Assembly: GCA_021159845.1 (NCBI GenBank)
Contig: JAGHDS010000190.1
Location: 1 to 23,771, forward strand
DNA length: 23,771 nt
Direction of reading: 5' to 3'
Origin: Anaerolineae bacterium
GTDB lineage: Bacteria > Chloroflexota > Anaerolineae > DUEN01
Of this stretch, positions 6,254-15,094 are shown piece by piece. Numbering within the stretch: the stretch's first letter is position 1; every line of letters starts with the position of its first letter. The notes below the pieces were generated by a model. That model saw only the letters and a list, made by a program, of their open reading frames with translations, was not told the origin of the DNA and did not search any database. The position numbers and the translations under genes were made by a program.

Positions 6254-9200
6254 CTACTCCCGGGTACCAAGCCTTAGTTGGAAGGTGCGAATCTGGAACG
6301 GGCGAATGTCGAACGAGAAGCGATTCGGTGCGAACGGGTGTGGGCCCTCGGTTTCCTCGACCAGGTTACACACCTCCACTCCCAACAAAGCATTCGCCGA
6401 TGTCACGGTCACTGGTCCTCGGCCGCCATTTGGCTCGTACAGCCGCAGGATGTCGCCGACGCCATCCTCCGCCGGTTTCAACGTCTCCACTACAGCCGGC
6501 CCCGTCACCTCGATGAAGCTATGTGTAGCGGGCAGCGTGCCGTTACCATCCGTGGCAGGCACGCAGACCAGAGGAACGTTCAGCTCCCAGGCACTTCGAA
6601 CAGTTCCACCCTGTTGCCAACTACCGGCGTGAGGCCATAGGGAATAAGTAAACTCATGATGGCCTCGATCCGCGTTGGGATCCGGCCATTCGGGGCCGCG
6701 CAGCAACGTCAGCCGAAGCACGTTGCCTTTGACGTCATAGCCGTACTTGCAATCGTTGAGCAAGCTAACCCCGTATCCGGCCTCGGACAGGTCAGCCCAT
6801 CGGTGCGCGGGTACCTCGAACTTCTCCTGGTCCCACGAGGTATTGCGATGAGTTGGCCTCTGGATCGCTCCGAATTGGATCTCGAACGCTGCCTGGTCAG
6901 CCAGCACCTCCACAGGGAACGCTACCTTGAGCATGACCTCTCGCTCCTGCCAATCAGCCCGGGTCACGAAATCGATGCGAGGCAGCGTGTCGTAGATCAT
7001 GATGTCCTGCTCGATCCGGCTGTCGCGGTGGTGGCGGGCGACGCGCACAGCCCCGCGCACTGGCCCGGTTTCGATGACTGCGATGCTCGTCTCGCCCTCA
7101 AAAGGATACTCGCGACGCTCGAACGTGGCGTGCACATTCCATGCGGCCTCTCGTTCCGGCCCATCCTGGAAGAGCTGGAGACGGTTAGCCCGCTCGCCAG
7201 GGGGAATTACCTCACGTTGGTACCGCTTATCGTACAAGCGGGTGATCTCGCCGATGTCGTTCAACTCGATAATGAAGAAGCGATTTTCCAGCCGTTCCCG
7301 GGTGACGGAGATGCTGCTTGCCGGGGGTTGTGCGGCCGGGCGTATCGTGAGCGTCGTGTAGCCGAGGGACGGGACCTGGGGGGCGAAGACGATCTCGGCC
7401 TCCCCATCATGCCGGGCGATGACTTGGGCCGGGATCGTCTGCCCGTCTGGAGCGACCAGCTCGATGGGCTCGCCGGGGGTTGAGACCCGCGCAGCAGCGA
7501 TGTCGTTGCGTTGCCAGGAGAGGCTGTTGAAGACAAGCAATGTGGCGGCGGGTACACGGTCGGCAATCGCCCGCAGAGCGGTGTCACGCAAGCCTCGTGC
7601 GATCGTCTCGATACGAGCATGGTCGCGCGCGGCCTCTTCGTACACCTGACCGATGGACGACCCAGGCAGGATGTCATGGAATTGGAGGAGTAGCAGGTTC
7701 TCCCAGGCGGAGTGCAGCGCGTCCATAGCGATATCGGCTCCGGTCCAACGGGCCAGCACGCCAGCGATCTCGGCCTCGCGGAGGAGTAGCTCGTTCTTCC
7801 GGTTGGCGCGTTTGATGGCGGCCTGGGTGGTATACGTGCCGCGGTGGGTTTCCAGGTAGAGCTCGCCGTGCCATGTCGGCAGCTCAGGCGAGGCCGCGCG
7901 CACGCGATCGAAGTAGGCTTCCTCAGGCCCCTGGCGGCACGCGGGCAGGCCAGGGTACTGCTCGGCCCGTTTGGCATATTCCAGCATCTCCGCGGTGGGG
8001 CCGCCGCCACCATCCCCGAAGCCGAAGGGGAACAGTACCTCGTCGTACACGCCCTTCTCGTTGAACTGGCCCCAGGCCAGCGCGAGCTCCTCCGGCGTGG
8101 GATGGCCGTTGTAGCCGCGCTTCAGTCGGGGAATGTGGGCCAGGACAGATGTCCCGTCGATTCCCTCCCACCAGAAGAGATGGTATGGAAACTCATTGCG
8201 CGCCTGCCAGTGTAGCTTCGTCGTGAAGAAAGAGGTCAGGCCGCAGCCGATCAGTATTTGGGGGATGTTGCCAGGATAGCCGAACACATCGGGCAACCAA
8301 CACACGCGCGGCCGCGTGCCGAATTCCTTTTGGAAGAACTGCACGCCGTATAGGATCTGCCGGATCAGTGCCTCACCTGAGGGAATGTTATTGTCGGCTT
8401 CCACCCACATACCACCAGTGGTCTCCCAACGTCCCTCGCGTACCCAGCGTTTGATCTCCTCGTATAGTGTGGGGTAGTGCTGCTTGGTGTAGGCGTAGAG
8501 CTGCGGCTGACTGCAGGAGAACCGGTAATCGGGGTAACGCTCCATCAGTCGGCAGGCCGTGCTGAAGGTGCGGCCGCATTTACGGATTGTCTCTCGAATC
8601 GGCCATAGCCAGGCTGTATCGATGTGGGAATGCCCGGTGAGAAAGATATGTCCCCCTTCCGGGTCCGGCGCGATCTGCTCAATCCCCTCACTCAGGATAC
8701 GGCGCGCCTGCTCCACCTCTTGCCGCAGTCGGTCGTAGGGGAGCGTCAGGTCGATGGCCAACAGGGCATCCTCAAGCGCCCGGGCGATGCGTTGTTGGCG
8801 ACGTTTGTCCTTTACAACCTGGCTGGCCTCCCAGGCGAAACGGAGGTCATACCAGGCGGCTTCGATTGCCTCATCCACCTGCTCCAGGCGAATCCAGCGC
8901 AGCCGGCCTTGCTCGGACGCCAGTTCCGGCAGGCACATCACGCGCGGAACAGCGATGAATTCACCCTCCAGGTGAAAGGGCCTGGCATGAGGTATGTGCA
9001 CGTGGGTGTGATTGGCATCAATGCCCGCGTAGGGGCGCCCGTCGATGCTGATCATGCCTTCCAATCCCTCTCCGTTGAAAGCCAGGTGGAGTTGATCGGC
9101 AGGCACCTCATCGGGAGGCTGAACATCGGCGCGCAGGAACACGGTCTTCCCGGCGGGCCACCGCCCCTCGCCGTCCACCGGGGCCCAGTCGCCATCGTAG

Positions 9201-9322
9201 CGGTATTCGCCTGGCGCCAGGTGATCAGCCGTGCGTGCCTCATATGGGCTGATGGGCCATGCCCGCACAATGGCGCGTCGGTGCAGGATATCAAGTTTCA
9301 TACGAATGATCCGGGGATCCAT
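6254..9322 (-). CDS. Alpha-mannosidase, glycoside hydrolase family 38
   Basis: The protein has 1022 residues, the usual size for class II GH38 enzymes. The start is the ATG at 9322 with GGAGGT five to six bases upstream; the longer frame to 9412 begins before the promoter. The catalytic domain carries GHSHIDTAWLWPIRET (230-245), where His233 and Asp235 are expected zinc ligands. WLPDVFGYPGNIPQI (342-356) holds the expected nucleophile Asp345. FHDILPGSSIGQVY near 550 supplies the last zinc ligand His and marks the start of the mid domain. The N-terminal 200 residues form the beta domain seen in the Ams1-like group, and the C-terminal half is the beta-sandwich typical of the family. No signal peptide is visible, so the enzyme is probably cytoplasmic and trims imported alpha-mannosides. 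It is transcribed alone from its own promoter. Linkage specificity cannot be read from sequence. Confidence 0.95.
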   Translation of the reverse strand: MDPRIIRMKLDILHRRAIVRAWPISPYEARTADHLAPGEYRYDGDWAPVDGEGRWPAGKTVFLRADVQPPDEVPADQLHLAFNGEGLEGMISIDGRPYAGIDANHTHVHIPHARPFHLEGEFIAVPRVMCLPELASEQGRLRWIRLEQVDEAIEAAWYDLRFAWEASQVVKDKRRQQRIARALEDALLAIDLTLPYDRLRQEVEQARRILSEGIEQIAPDPEGGHIFLTGHSHIDTAWLWPIRETIRKCGRTFSTACRLMERYPDYRFSCSQPQLYAYTKQHYPTLYEEIKRWVREGRWETTGGMWVEADNNIPSGEALIRQILYGVQFFQKEFGTRPRVCWLPDVFGYPGNIPQILIGCGLTSFFTTKLHWQARNEFPYHLFWWEGIDGTSVLAHIPRLKRGYNGHPTPEELALAWGQFNEKGVYDEVLFPFGFGDGGGGPTAEMLEYAKRAEQYPGLPACRQGPEEAYFDRVRAASPELPTWHGELYLETHRGTYTTQAAIKRANRKNELLLREAEIAGVLARWTGADIAMDALHSAWENLLLLQFHDILPGSSIGQVYEEAARDHARIETIARGLRDTALRAIADRVPAATLLVFNSLSWQRNDIAAARVSTPGEPIELVAPDGQTIPAQVIARHDGEAEIVFAPQVPSLGYTTLTIRPAAQPPASSISVTRERLENRFFIIELNDIGEITRLYDKRYQREVIPPGERANRLQLFQDGPEREAAWNVHATFERREYPFEGETSIAVIETGPVRGAVRVARHHRDSRIEQDIMIYDTLPRIDFVTRADWQEREVMLKVAFPVEVLADQAAFEIQFGAIQRPTHRNTSWDQEKFEVPAHRWADLSEAGYGVSLLNDCKYGYDVKGNVLRLTLLRGPEWPDPNADRGHHEFTYSLWPHAGSWQQGGTVRSAWELNVPLVCVPATDGNGTLPATHSFIEVTGPAVVETLKPAEDGVGDILRLYEPNGGRGPVTVTSANALLGVEVCNLVEETEGPHPFAPNRFSFDIRPFQIRTFQLRLGTRE

Positions 9323-9377
9323 AGGTACCTCCGTGGGATAGCAAGATGACTCGCTTCTTCCCGCACGAGCTGGAGCT

Positions 9378-9406
9378 ACTATACCATGCCCGGGTGTTGC
9401 TGTCGA
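9378..9406 (-). promoter_or_regulatory. Sigma70-type promoter of the alpha-mannosidase gene
   Basis: On the minus strand, TCGACA (9406-9401) and TATAGT (9383-9378) are spaced by 17 bases. Transcription would begin near 9371, about 50 bases before the chosen ATG at 9322. Confidence 0.7.
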
Positions 9407-9618
9407 GATCATGGCGATGGCGGTGAGGCTCTTTCAAGAACCTAGTGGGGGTTCCCCGGGCTGTCAGGCGTCTGGATCATAGAGTGCACAACCCTACTGG
9501 ACTGGATGCGCATGGAATGCGGTGTCCCTGATACACATATGGGCAGTTCTCTTACCCCAACGGTGAGCAGGCGCGGGTATCCGGGGGTGAGGACATCGCA
9601 AGGTGACTCAACTATGGT

Positions 9619-9665
9619 AAAACGTGGGGATCCCGGCTCCTATGGGGGAAGCCGGGATCCCCACG
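9619..9665 (-). terminator. Strong intrinsic terminator of the 2-oxoacid:ferredoxin oxidoreductase operon
   Basis: A perfect 16-base-pair stem joins 9650-9665 with 9623-9638 (core GGGGATCCCGGC) around an 11-base loop. Read on the minus strand it is followed by TTTT (9622-9619). It sits about 40 bases after the stop codon of the beta-subunit gene. Confidence 0.88.
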
Positions 9666-9702
9666 AAGCGTGTGCTTTTCTAGTTATGCCTTGATCGGTG
9701 GG

Positions 9703-10662
9703 CTACGTCATAGCTAGCTCATCGAAGATCTCGCTTAAGTCCGTGGCCGTGTGCCCTGTCTCATCGGCGATGATGCGCCGGGCCGGAGGAAGCGTCTTAT
9801 AGATTGGTGTCCGATTGGCGATGCGAGCTTCGAAGGAGGGAACAGACAGGTTTTGCAAGAACACCCCTGTTGGGATGCGCTCATTCCACTCGAAGGCTTT
9901 CTCGAGGTATTGACACGTTTTGGCTTCCACATAAGCCTCATCGGCATCTTCGGGGACCAGAGGATCGTACCCTTCGTCCTGCAGCGAGTAGACGCGTTCG
10001 GCGAACCATTCCCGAGTATGCAGGTCGTTGTAGGTTGGGCATGGTTGTAGCACTTCCAGATAGGCTAGCCCTGGGTGGGTGATGGCCTGTTGTATGAGAT
10101 CGATGAGCTGACGCACGTTATAGGCGTACCCGCGGCCGATCCAGGTAAACCCGGAAGCGAAGGCTAAAAGCAGCGAGTGTACCTGGCTTTGTATGTTTGG
10201 TTCCGGCTGGCTCCTGGTTTTCATCCCCAGCGGAAGGGTAGGGGCTGCCTGTCCCTTGGTTAGCCCGTACACCTCGTTGTTGTGGAGGATATATGTCAGA
10301 TTAACGTTCCGTCGGCCGGAGTTAACGAAATGACCTGCACCTATGGCAAGCCCGTCGCCGTCCCCACTGATGGCGACGACGGTAAGTTCTGGGTTAGCCA
10401 GCTTGGCTCCTGTCGCATAGGGGAGCACGCGGCCGTGCAATGTATGGATACCATAGGCGTTGAGATGATACGGTGTCTTCCCTGAGCAGCCGATGCCACC
10501 GAAGATAGCCGTCTTGTGAGGGGGGATACCAAGCCTCGCCAAGGCTTGCTGTAGGGCGTTGAGAATGCCATAGTCTCCGCAGCCTGGACACCAATCGATA
10601 GGATACTCGGTACGATAATCCTTCGCTGTGATCCTGGACTTCGCTTGTGCTGTTACCGTCAT
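9703..10662 (-). CDS. korB: 2-oxoacid:ferredoxin oxidoreductase, beta subunit (KorB type)
   Basis: The protein has 319 residues. It binds thiamine diphosphate and one 4Fe-4S cluster, and with the alpha subunit carries out CoA-dependent oxidative decarboxylation of 2-oxoacids, passing electrons to ferredoxin. Visible motifs are WCPGCG (24-29), GGIGCSGK (55-62), the ThDP/Mg motif SGDGDGLAIGAGH (99-111) and HNNEVYGLTKGQ (127-138). The length matches two-subunit KorB proteins. The start used is the ATG at 10662, where homologues typically begin; AGGTGG lies ten bases upstream. A GTG at 10686 with AGGAG is a possible alternative that adds eight residues. The gene follows the alpha-subunit gene by a few dozen bases at most. 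2-Oxoglutarate is the likeliest substrate by family resemblance, but pyruvate or another 2-oxoacid cannot be excluded. Confidence 0.93.
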   Translation of the reverse strand: MTVTAQAKSRITAKDYRTEYPIDWCPGCGDYGILNALQQALARLGIPPHKTAIFGGIGCSGKTPYHLNAYGIHTLHGRVLPYATGAKLANPELTVVAISGDGDGLAIGAGHFVNSGRRNVNLTYILHNNEVYGLTKGQAAPTLPLGMKTRSQPEPNIQSQVHSLLLAFASGFTWIGRGYAYNVRQLIDLIQQAITHPGLAYLEVLQPCPTYNDLHTREWFAERVYSLQDEGYDPLVPEDADEAYVEAKTCQYLEKAFEWNERIPTGVFLQNLSVPSFEARIANRTPIYKTLPPARRIIADETGHTATDLSEIFDELAMT

Positions 10663-10697
10663 GGTATGGACACCACCTTTCCTCACGTCTCCTAGCT

Positions 10698-12638
10698 TTA
10701 CTCATAGGGATTGCGCAAGACGACGCGCGATGGGCTTGTCCCTTTGTGGATGGCTTTAAACGCCTGATATAATGCCTGTCCGGACATAGGACGACCGCTG
10801 TACTTCACAACGAGGTAGTCGGCAGCGCGCCCGGTGTTCTGCCGGAGCAGAGCAGCGAACTGCCCGGAGTAGTTGGACTCGACGACGACGAGGGGATCTG
10901 CCTGTTCCAGTTGAGGCTGGATCACATCCACAGGGAATGGCCACAGAAGCCGTACCTGGATCAGCCGGGCGGTGATGCCGTCCTCATGCAGACGCTCCAG
11001 AGCATCGAGGATACCGCCTTTATTGGATCCCCAGCTCATGATGGTGAATGGAGACCCAGGATATCCATAGATGCGGATCTTCTCCTCCGGTGGAATCTCA
11101 CGCAAGGCCAGTTCGAGCTTCCGGGCTCGCTTCTCCATCATCTGTTCCCGGATCACCGGGTCCTCCGTGACGCGTCCGTACTCGGTGTGCTCAACGCCGG
11201 TCATCCAGTATTTGCCCCCCGGTTGCCCGAGGAAGGGCCGGGGAGAGATGCCCGATTCCGTGATGGCGAAGCGAGGAGACCGCCCATTATCTTGGTCGGA
11301 AGTAGGTGTGTAGCGCTCCCCACGGTCGAGCTTGATGGATTCGAGATCAAAGACGGGAACGACCTGCATCATGCTTGTCATCGCCTTGTCCACCAAATGG
11401 ATCACAGGCATCTGGTAGCGTTCCGCGTAGTTAAACGCCTGAGCTGCATCATAGAACGCCTCCATGAGGTCGCCAGATGCGATCACGATTCGCGGGGATT
11501 CACCGTGGCCGCCAAAAATGGCGAACAGAAGGTCTCCTTGCTCGCTACGAGTGGGCATACCAGTGGATGGGCCGCCGCGCTGATAAAGGGTGATGACTAC
11601 GGGCACCTCGTTCATGCCAGCCCATCCGAGGCCTTCGGCCATGAGGGAAAAACCTGGCCCGGAAGTCGCTGTAGCACTACGCGCGCCGGTGAGTGCCGCA
11701 CCTGACGCCATCGCCAAGGCGGATAGTTCATCTTCTGTCTGGACGACAACGGTTAGCCCGCGGCCCTCAGTGCGTGAGGGGAACGTCGGATGAGCCTCCA
11801 GGAAGACGCTCTCGTCGGTTGCCGGGCTGATGGGATAATATGACTGGAAGCTCATGCCCCCCGCCAGCTTCCCCATAGCCACAGCCTGGTGTCCGTTGAT
11901 CAGCAACCGTCGCTCGGAGGTCTTTTCCGGGGTGAGCCTGAAGCCAAACTCGTGAGTGTCAAACTCAGCATGCACGAACTGGTAGGCGAGGTTGACAGCT
12001 TCTATGTTCATGTTGATGATGCGCTCACGGCCGGAGAAAATCTTCTCCAACGCCTTCACCAGATACTGGGGATCATAGTCCAGTAGCGCGGTGGATATAG
12101 CGACGGCCACCGTGTTCAAGGTGCGTGAGGCGGTTGCTTTTGGGATGCCAAGCTTCTCGGCGAGGGCGCTTGATATCTCAGCGTAGGGGACGGCGTAGGT
12201 AAGGACGTTACGCCGGTGGGCGTCCTCCAAGAGACCTGCCGTTGTTGGGGGAAGATCCCGTTCCGCTAGGTAGGTCGTTAGATCTTCTCGCAGGCGCGAG
12301 TCAAGGAAGACAATGCGATCCAGAGCTACATCGGCGTCGTTGGCGTTGTAGATGATTGCGCCGCTTGGCACGACAGCCAAAGCGTGCCGAATCAGGCTTT
12401 CAGCCTCGAATGTGGTAAGCAGGTCCACCGTATCACGATGGCTGGTTACCACTCGATGGGAGACACGCACATCGTAGTAGCTGTGTCGCCCTTTGATGTT
12501 GGAGAAATACTCTCGCCGCCCGAACAGGTAGAGCCCGCCGATGGCGCAGGCACGGGCGAAAATGCCTGCAGCGGTGTCCACACCGCTACCTTGGGGACCT
12601 CCTACCCTCCAATCCAATTCTTGCTCCTGTTTTCTCAC
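10698..12638 (-). CDS. korA: 2-oxoacid:ferredoxin oxidoreductase, fused gamma-alpha subunit (KorA type)
   Basis: The protein has 646 residues. The start is the GTG at 12638, chosen because GAGGAGG lies six bases upstream. Residues 1 to about 190 form the gamma domain, beginning RVGGPQGSGVDTAAGIFARA (11-30) with KGRHSYYDVRVS. From about 235 the alpha domain follows, with YYPISPATDES near 267, the YPI(T/S)P motif that marks the 2-oxoacid site in this family. The segment SGPGFSLMAEGLGWAGMNEVP (about 21 residues near 335) is also typical of the alpha fold. The C-terminal part includes WGSNKGGILDALERL. The gamma-alpha fusion plus a separate beta subunit is the two-subunit type found in archaea, actinobacteria and Chloroflexi, lacking a ferredoxin-like delta subunit. 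It serves a reductive or oxidative TCA-type step in the cytoplasm. Its promoter was not identified in the long region upstream. Confidence 0.93.
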   Translation of the reverse strand: MRKQEQELDWRVGGPQGSGVDTAAGIFARACAIGGLYLFGRREYFSNIKGRHSYYDVRVSHRVVTSHRDTVDLLTTFEAESLIRHALAVVPSGAIIYNANDADVALDRIVFLDSRLREDLTTYLAERDLPPTTAGLLEDAHRRNVLTYAVPYAEISSALAEKLGIPKATASRTLNTVAVAISTALLDYDPQYLVKALEKIFSGRERIINMNIEAVNLAYQFVHAEFDTHEFGFRLTPEKTSERRLLINGHQAVAMGKLAGGMSFQSYYPISPATDESVFLEAHPTFPSRTEGRGLTVVVQTEDELSALAMASGAALTGARSATATSGPGFSLMAEGLGWAGMNEVPVVITLYQRGGPSTGMPTRSEQGDLLFAIFGGHGESPRIVIASGDLMEAFYDAAQAFNYAERYQMPVIHLVDKAMTSMMQVVPVFDLESIKLDRGERYTPTSDQDNGRSPRFAITESGISPRPFLGQPGGKYWMTGVEHTEYGRVTEDPVIREQMMEKRARKLELALREIPPEEKIRIYGYPGSPFTIMSWGSNKGGILDALERLHEDGITARLIQVRLLWPFPVDVIQPQLEQADPLVVVESNYSGQFAALLRQNTGRAADYLVVKYSGRPMSGQALYQAFKAIHKGTSPSRVVLRNPYE

Positions 12639-13279
12639 AGATACCTCCTCGCTAAGTGATGGGGAGAGCATCCGGGGGGCATCATCGGGACGCTCAGCGT
12701 CGGTATCTCATCCCATGTTGCCACACTTGGCATTCTTGCCCCTTCCCGATTGCTCTTTGGGGGAGCAGGGTAAGAGCGTTATCCTTTTTGATGGCTTCCG
12801 GATGTTCTCAGGAGAATAGAGTGGCACATAATTGATCTGCGGTAGACGATCTGAACAGGGGGTAAACTGGGGGAGGATCCCTTGTGTATCGCTCATATTG
12901 GGATGAGCTGCGCAATTTTCCCGTAGGGGCAACCGGATGGCCGCCCCCACATCAGATAGGCGACGCATTCCTTTGCCCCTTCTCGTTTGCGCCAACATGA
13001 GCGTTGAAAGTCTTTGCATCTATGCTTATATGTGCCCATAAAGCCCACGCCAGCTCACACGCGTATCTCCTTAACATCATGTCCTGTTCCTCGGGTAAAG
13101 GGGAGGTAATCGAGCCTCGCTCGTGTCGCCTCCCCACCTGACGAGGGTCTTCCGGTTATGAGCACCGTCAGTGTGATTTTGCATCAAGTTGGCTTCTAAG
13201 GCAAGAAAGTGATGGCTTGAGGACAGTAGTAGATGATCTCTAACTGCTTACGGAACAGTTACTGGCGCGCGTAGTGCCT
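12639..13279. other. Long intergenic region upstream of korA
   Basis: No gene is supported in these roughly 640 bases. Short frames (for example one spanning 12708-13019) look like chance. Features seen are an imperfect direct repeat (GCATTCTTGCCCCTTCCCG near 12730 and a similar GCATTCCTTTGCCCCTTCTCG-like stretch near 12965) and a nested hairpin with GGGGAGG (13100-13106) pairing CCTCCCC (13129-13135). The korA promoter should lie here, but no clear -35/-10 pair was found on the minus strand. Confidence 0.45.
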
Positions 13280-13308
13280 TTGTTCACCGACCGAAGCGAT
13301 GTTATAAT
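13280..13308 (+). promoter_or_regulatory. Sigma70-type promoter giving a probable leaderless transcript
   Basis: TTGTTC (13280-13285) and a perfect TATAAT (13303-13308) are separated by 17 bases. The ATG of the next gene begins at 13315, seven bases after the -10 box, about where transcription should start. No ribosome binding site is present between them. Confidence 0.8.
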
Positions 13309-13314
13309 CCAAAT

Positions 13315-13629
13315 ATGAAAACCTTTCTATCGCGTTGGTTAAGACGGCGTAAACGCTCGGGGGTGATCCGCCCTGAGTTACAACGCTGGCTGGACACAGC
13401 TCCACAAGCCTCCGTCCGGGTGATCGTCCGCGTGACGGAAGACCCCCAATCGTGCCGTCCGGCCATCGAGAGCATGGGCCTGAACATCCATCGTGTCTTT
13501 CAGCTTGTGCCCGGGCTGGCCGTTGAGGGCCCAGCCACGGCCGTGTTGGCATTGGCTGATCAGCCGTGGGTGACCTCGATCGAGATCGACCGCGCTGTGC
13601 ATCCGATGCCGAAGGAGCGTGACACATGA
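13315..13629 (+). CDS. Stand-alone peptidase inhibitor I9 (subtilisin propeptide-like) protein
   Basis: The protein has 104 residues. After a basic start (MKTFLSRWLRRRKRSG) it has an I9-like ferredoxin fold pattern: SVRVIVRVTED (33-43), an Ala-Ile-Glu helix, GLNIHRVFQLVPGLAVEG and the closing strand WVTSIEIDRAVHPM. I9 domains are the propeptides of S8 subtilases, acting as folding chaperones and inhibitors. No protease domain and no signal peptide are present. Its last four bases (ATGA, 13626-13629) overlap the start of the subtilase gene, so the two are translationally coupled. The start sits directly at the predicted transcription start. Likely role: a trans-acting propeptide or inhibitor for the neighbouring protease. 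That role is inferred from family and position. A short relic of a split protease precursor is the alternative. Confidence 0.78.
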   Translation: MKTFLSRWLRRRKRSGVIRPELQRWLDTAPQASVRVIVRVTEDPQSCRPAIESMGLNIHRVFQLVPGLAVEGPATAVLALADQPWVTSIEIDRAVHPMPKERDT

Positions 13630-14924
13630 GCATCGAACAACCCCCTGGGGGGCGAAAGATCAGAGGCGGACTACATGCCCGGCTGGCAACTCTGAGCGCG
13701 GATGAACCCATTCGTGTCATCGTGCGTTACCGATCGGTAGAGGCCACGCGCGCGCGAATCACCGTCCGCGCGCGCGGCATTGTCGTCAGGCATCACTATG
13801 AGCTCATCCCCGCCAGCGCGCTGGTAGCCAGCCGGCAGATCGTCGAGGAGTTGGCCCAGGATCCCGATGTCGAGGACGTATGGGAGGATCTCCCTGTACA
13901 CACGATGTTGGACGTTTCCGTGCCCCATATCCGCGCTCCCGAGGTGTGGGCCGAGGGATATCGCGGAAATGGCATCAAGGTAGCCGTCGTGGATACTGGT
14001 ATCGATGAGACACACCCGGACTTCGAAGGTCGCGTCATCGCCACGAAAGGATTCGCCAGCGAGTCGGCCCATGACGGTCATGGGCATGGCACCCATGTCG
14101 CCAGCATCATCGCCGGCAGCGGCAAAGCGGGCAACGGGAAGTATGTCGGTATAGCTCCAGAGGCTCTCCTGATGGTAGCCAAAGTCCTTCGAGACGATGG
14201 CGGGGGATACATGAGTGATGTGATCGCTGGCGTTGAGTGGGCTGTGAACCAGGGAGCCCAGGTCATCAACCTCTCCCTGGGCAGCGATGGCTCCTGCGAC
14301 GGCACAGACGCCCTCTCCGTCGCGTGTGATGCTGCGGTATCCCACGGCGTCGTCGTCTGCGTGGCGGCGGGCAATGCCGGCCCCGGAGGCAGCACTGTGG
14401 GATCACCCGGGTGTGCGCGGAAAGTGATCACGGTGGGGGCCTCCACGGACGACGATCAGATCGCAAGCTTCTCCTCTCGCGGGCCGACGTCAGATGGGCG
14501 TGTAAAGCCGGACATCGTGTTCCCAGGCTATAACATCGTCGCCGCGCGGGCGAGTGGTACCGGCATGGGACATCCGGTCAACGATTTCTACACCTCGGCC
14601 TCTGGCACGAGCATGGCAACGCCCCACTGCTCTGGAGCCGCAGCTCTCCTGCTAGAGGCTGAGCCATCGCTTACACCCGAACAGGTTGCGGAGCGGCTGA
14701 AGGCGGGAGCGGTCGACCTGGGCGAAGATGCGAACGCTCAAGGAGCAGGCCGGGCTGACGTCTACGCTGCCATTCATGCCGGAGAGGGCGCAACACCGAC
14801 GCCATCCCCTACCCCAGAGCCGACGCCCACGCCAGGGCCCACTCCACCAGGGCCTGAGCCCCCTCCAGAACCACCGCCAGGATGCCTGACGGCTGTATTG
14901 CGCGCTTTGCATCTCATCAAGTAG
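13626..14924 (+). CDS. S8 family subtilisin-like serine protease with I9 prodomain and Pro-rich tail
   Basis: The protein has 432 residues. The start ATG overlaps the previous stop and has AAGGAG about nine bases upstream. An I9-like prodomain covers about 28-95 (PIRVIVRYRS to VEDVWEDLPVHTML). The catalytic domain has Asp123 in VVDTGID, His157 in GHGTHVAS, Asn250 in AAGNAGPGG and Ser329 in GTSMATPH, so the triad and oxyanion residue are intact. Residues 388-418 are a TPTPSPTPEPTPTP-type linker rich in proline, followed by a short end GCLTAVLRALHLIK. No signal peptide is visible at the N-terminus, which is unusual for a pro-subtilase; export may use another route, or the enzyme may be intracellular. 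The partner I9 protein upstream makes two propeptide copies in one transcript. Substrate is unknown. Confidence 0.92.
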   Translation: MSIEQPPGGRKIRGGLHARLATLSADEPIRVIVRYRSVEATRARITVRARGIVVRHHYELIPASALVASRQIVEELAQDPDVEDVWEDLPVHTMLDVSVPHIRAPEVWAEGYRGNGIKVAVVDTGIDETHPDFEGRVIATKGFASESAHDGHGHGTHVASIIAGSGKAGNGKYVGIAPEALLMVAKVLRDDGGGYMSDVIAGVEWAVNQGAQVINLSLGSDGSCDGTDALSVACDAAVSHGVVVCVAAGNAGPGGSTVGSPGCARKVITVGASTDDDQIASFSSRGPTSDGRVKPDIVFPGYNIVAARASGTGMGHPVNDFYTSASGTSMATPHCSGAAALLLEAEPSLTPEQVAERLKAGAVDLGEDANAQGAGRADVYAAIHAGEGATPTPSPTPEPTPTPGPTPPGPEPPPEPPPGCLTAVLRALHLIK

Positions 14925-14947
14925 TCTCGGTTGATTATTGATAACGA

Positions 14948-14991
14948 CAGATGGCCCTCCCGTGGGATCGCCTGTGCGGGAGGGCCATCTG
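14948..14991 (+). terminator. Perfect stem-loop after the subtilase gene
   Basis: CAGATGGCCCTCCCG (14948-14962) pairs with CGGGAGGGCCATCTG (14977-14991), giving 15 base pairs around a 14-base loop, 23 bases after the stop codon. No T-run follows, so termination may be inefficient or Rho-assisted, or the stem may protect the mRNA end. Confidence 0.65.
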
Positions 14992-15039
14992 CTATGGTAC
15001 CTACATTGTCGTGATCTACGTCATGGCTAATGCTCCCGG

Positions 15040-15091
15040 TATCTCGTAGTATACATGCGAGATATCACATAAATTCATAAATTGTGATATC
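15040..15091. promoter_or_regulatory. Overlapping inverted repeats, candidate operator of the sufC/sufB-like operon
   Basis: GATATCACA (15061-15069) and TGTGATATC (15083-15091) form a perfect nine-base inverted repeat with a 13-base AT-rich spacer. A second repeat, TATCTCG (15040-15046) and CGAGATA (15058-15064), overlaps its left arm. The AT-rich block stands out from its GC-rich surroundings and lies 70-120 bases before the sufC-like start. It looks like a dimeric regulator site. An Rrf2/IscR- or SufR-type regulator is a guess from the neighbouring genes only. Confidence 0.55.
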
Positions 15092-15094
15092 CTA

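Noticed and set aside
6656..7483. Plus-strand frame of 275 codons within the mannosidase locus
   Set aside because: It is antisense to the intact GH38 gene and has no domain pattern.
9323..9412. Longer N-terminus of the alpha-mannosidase
   Set aside because: The extended start lies upstream of a well-spaced promoter (9378-9406), and the ATG at 9322 has a good ribosome site.
12708..13019. Minus-strand frame of 103 codons upstream of korA
   Set aside because: No domain, no ribosome site at a sensible distance, and composition unlike its neighbours; treated as intergenic.
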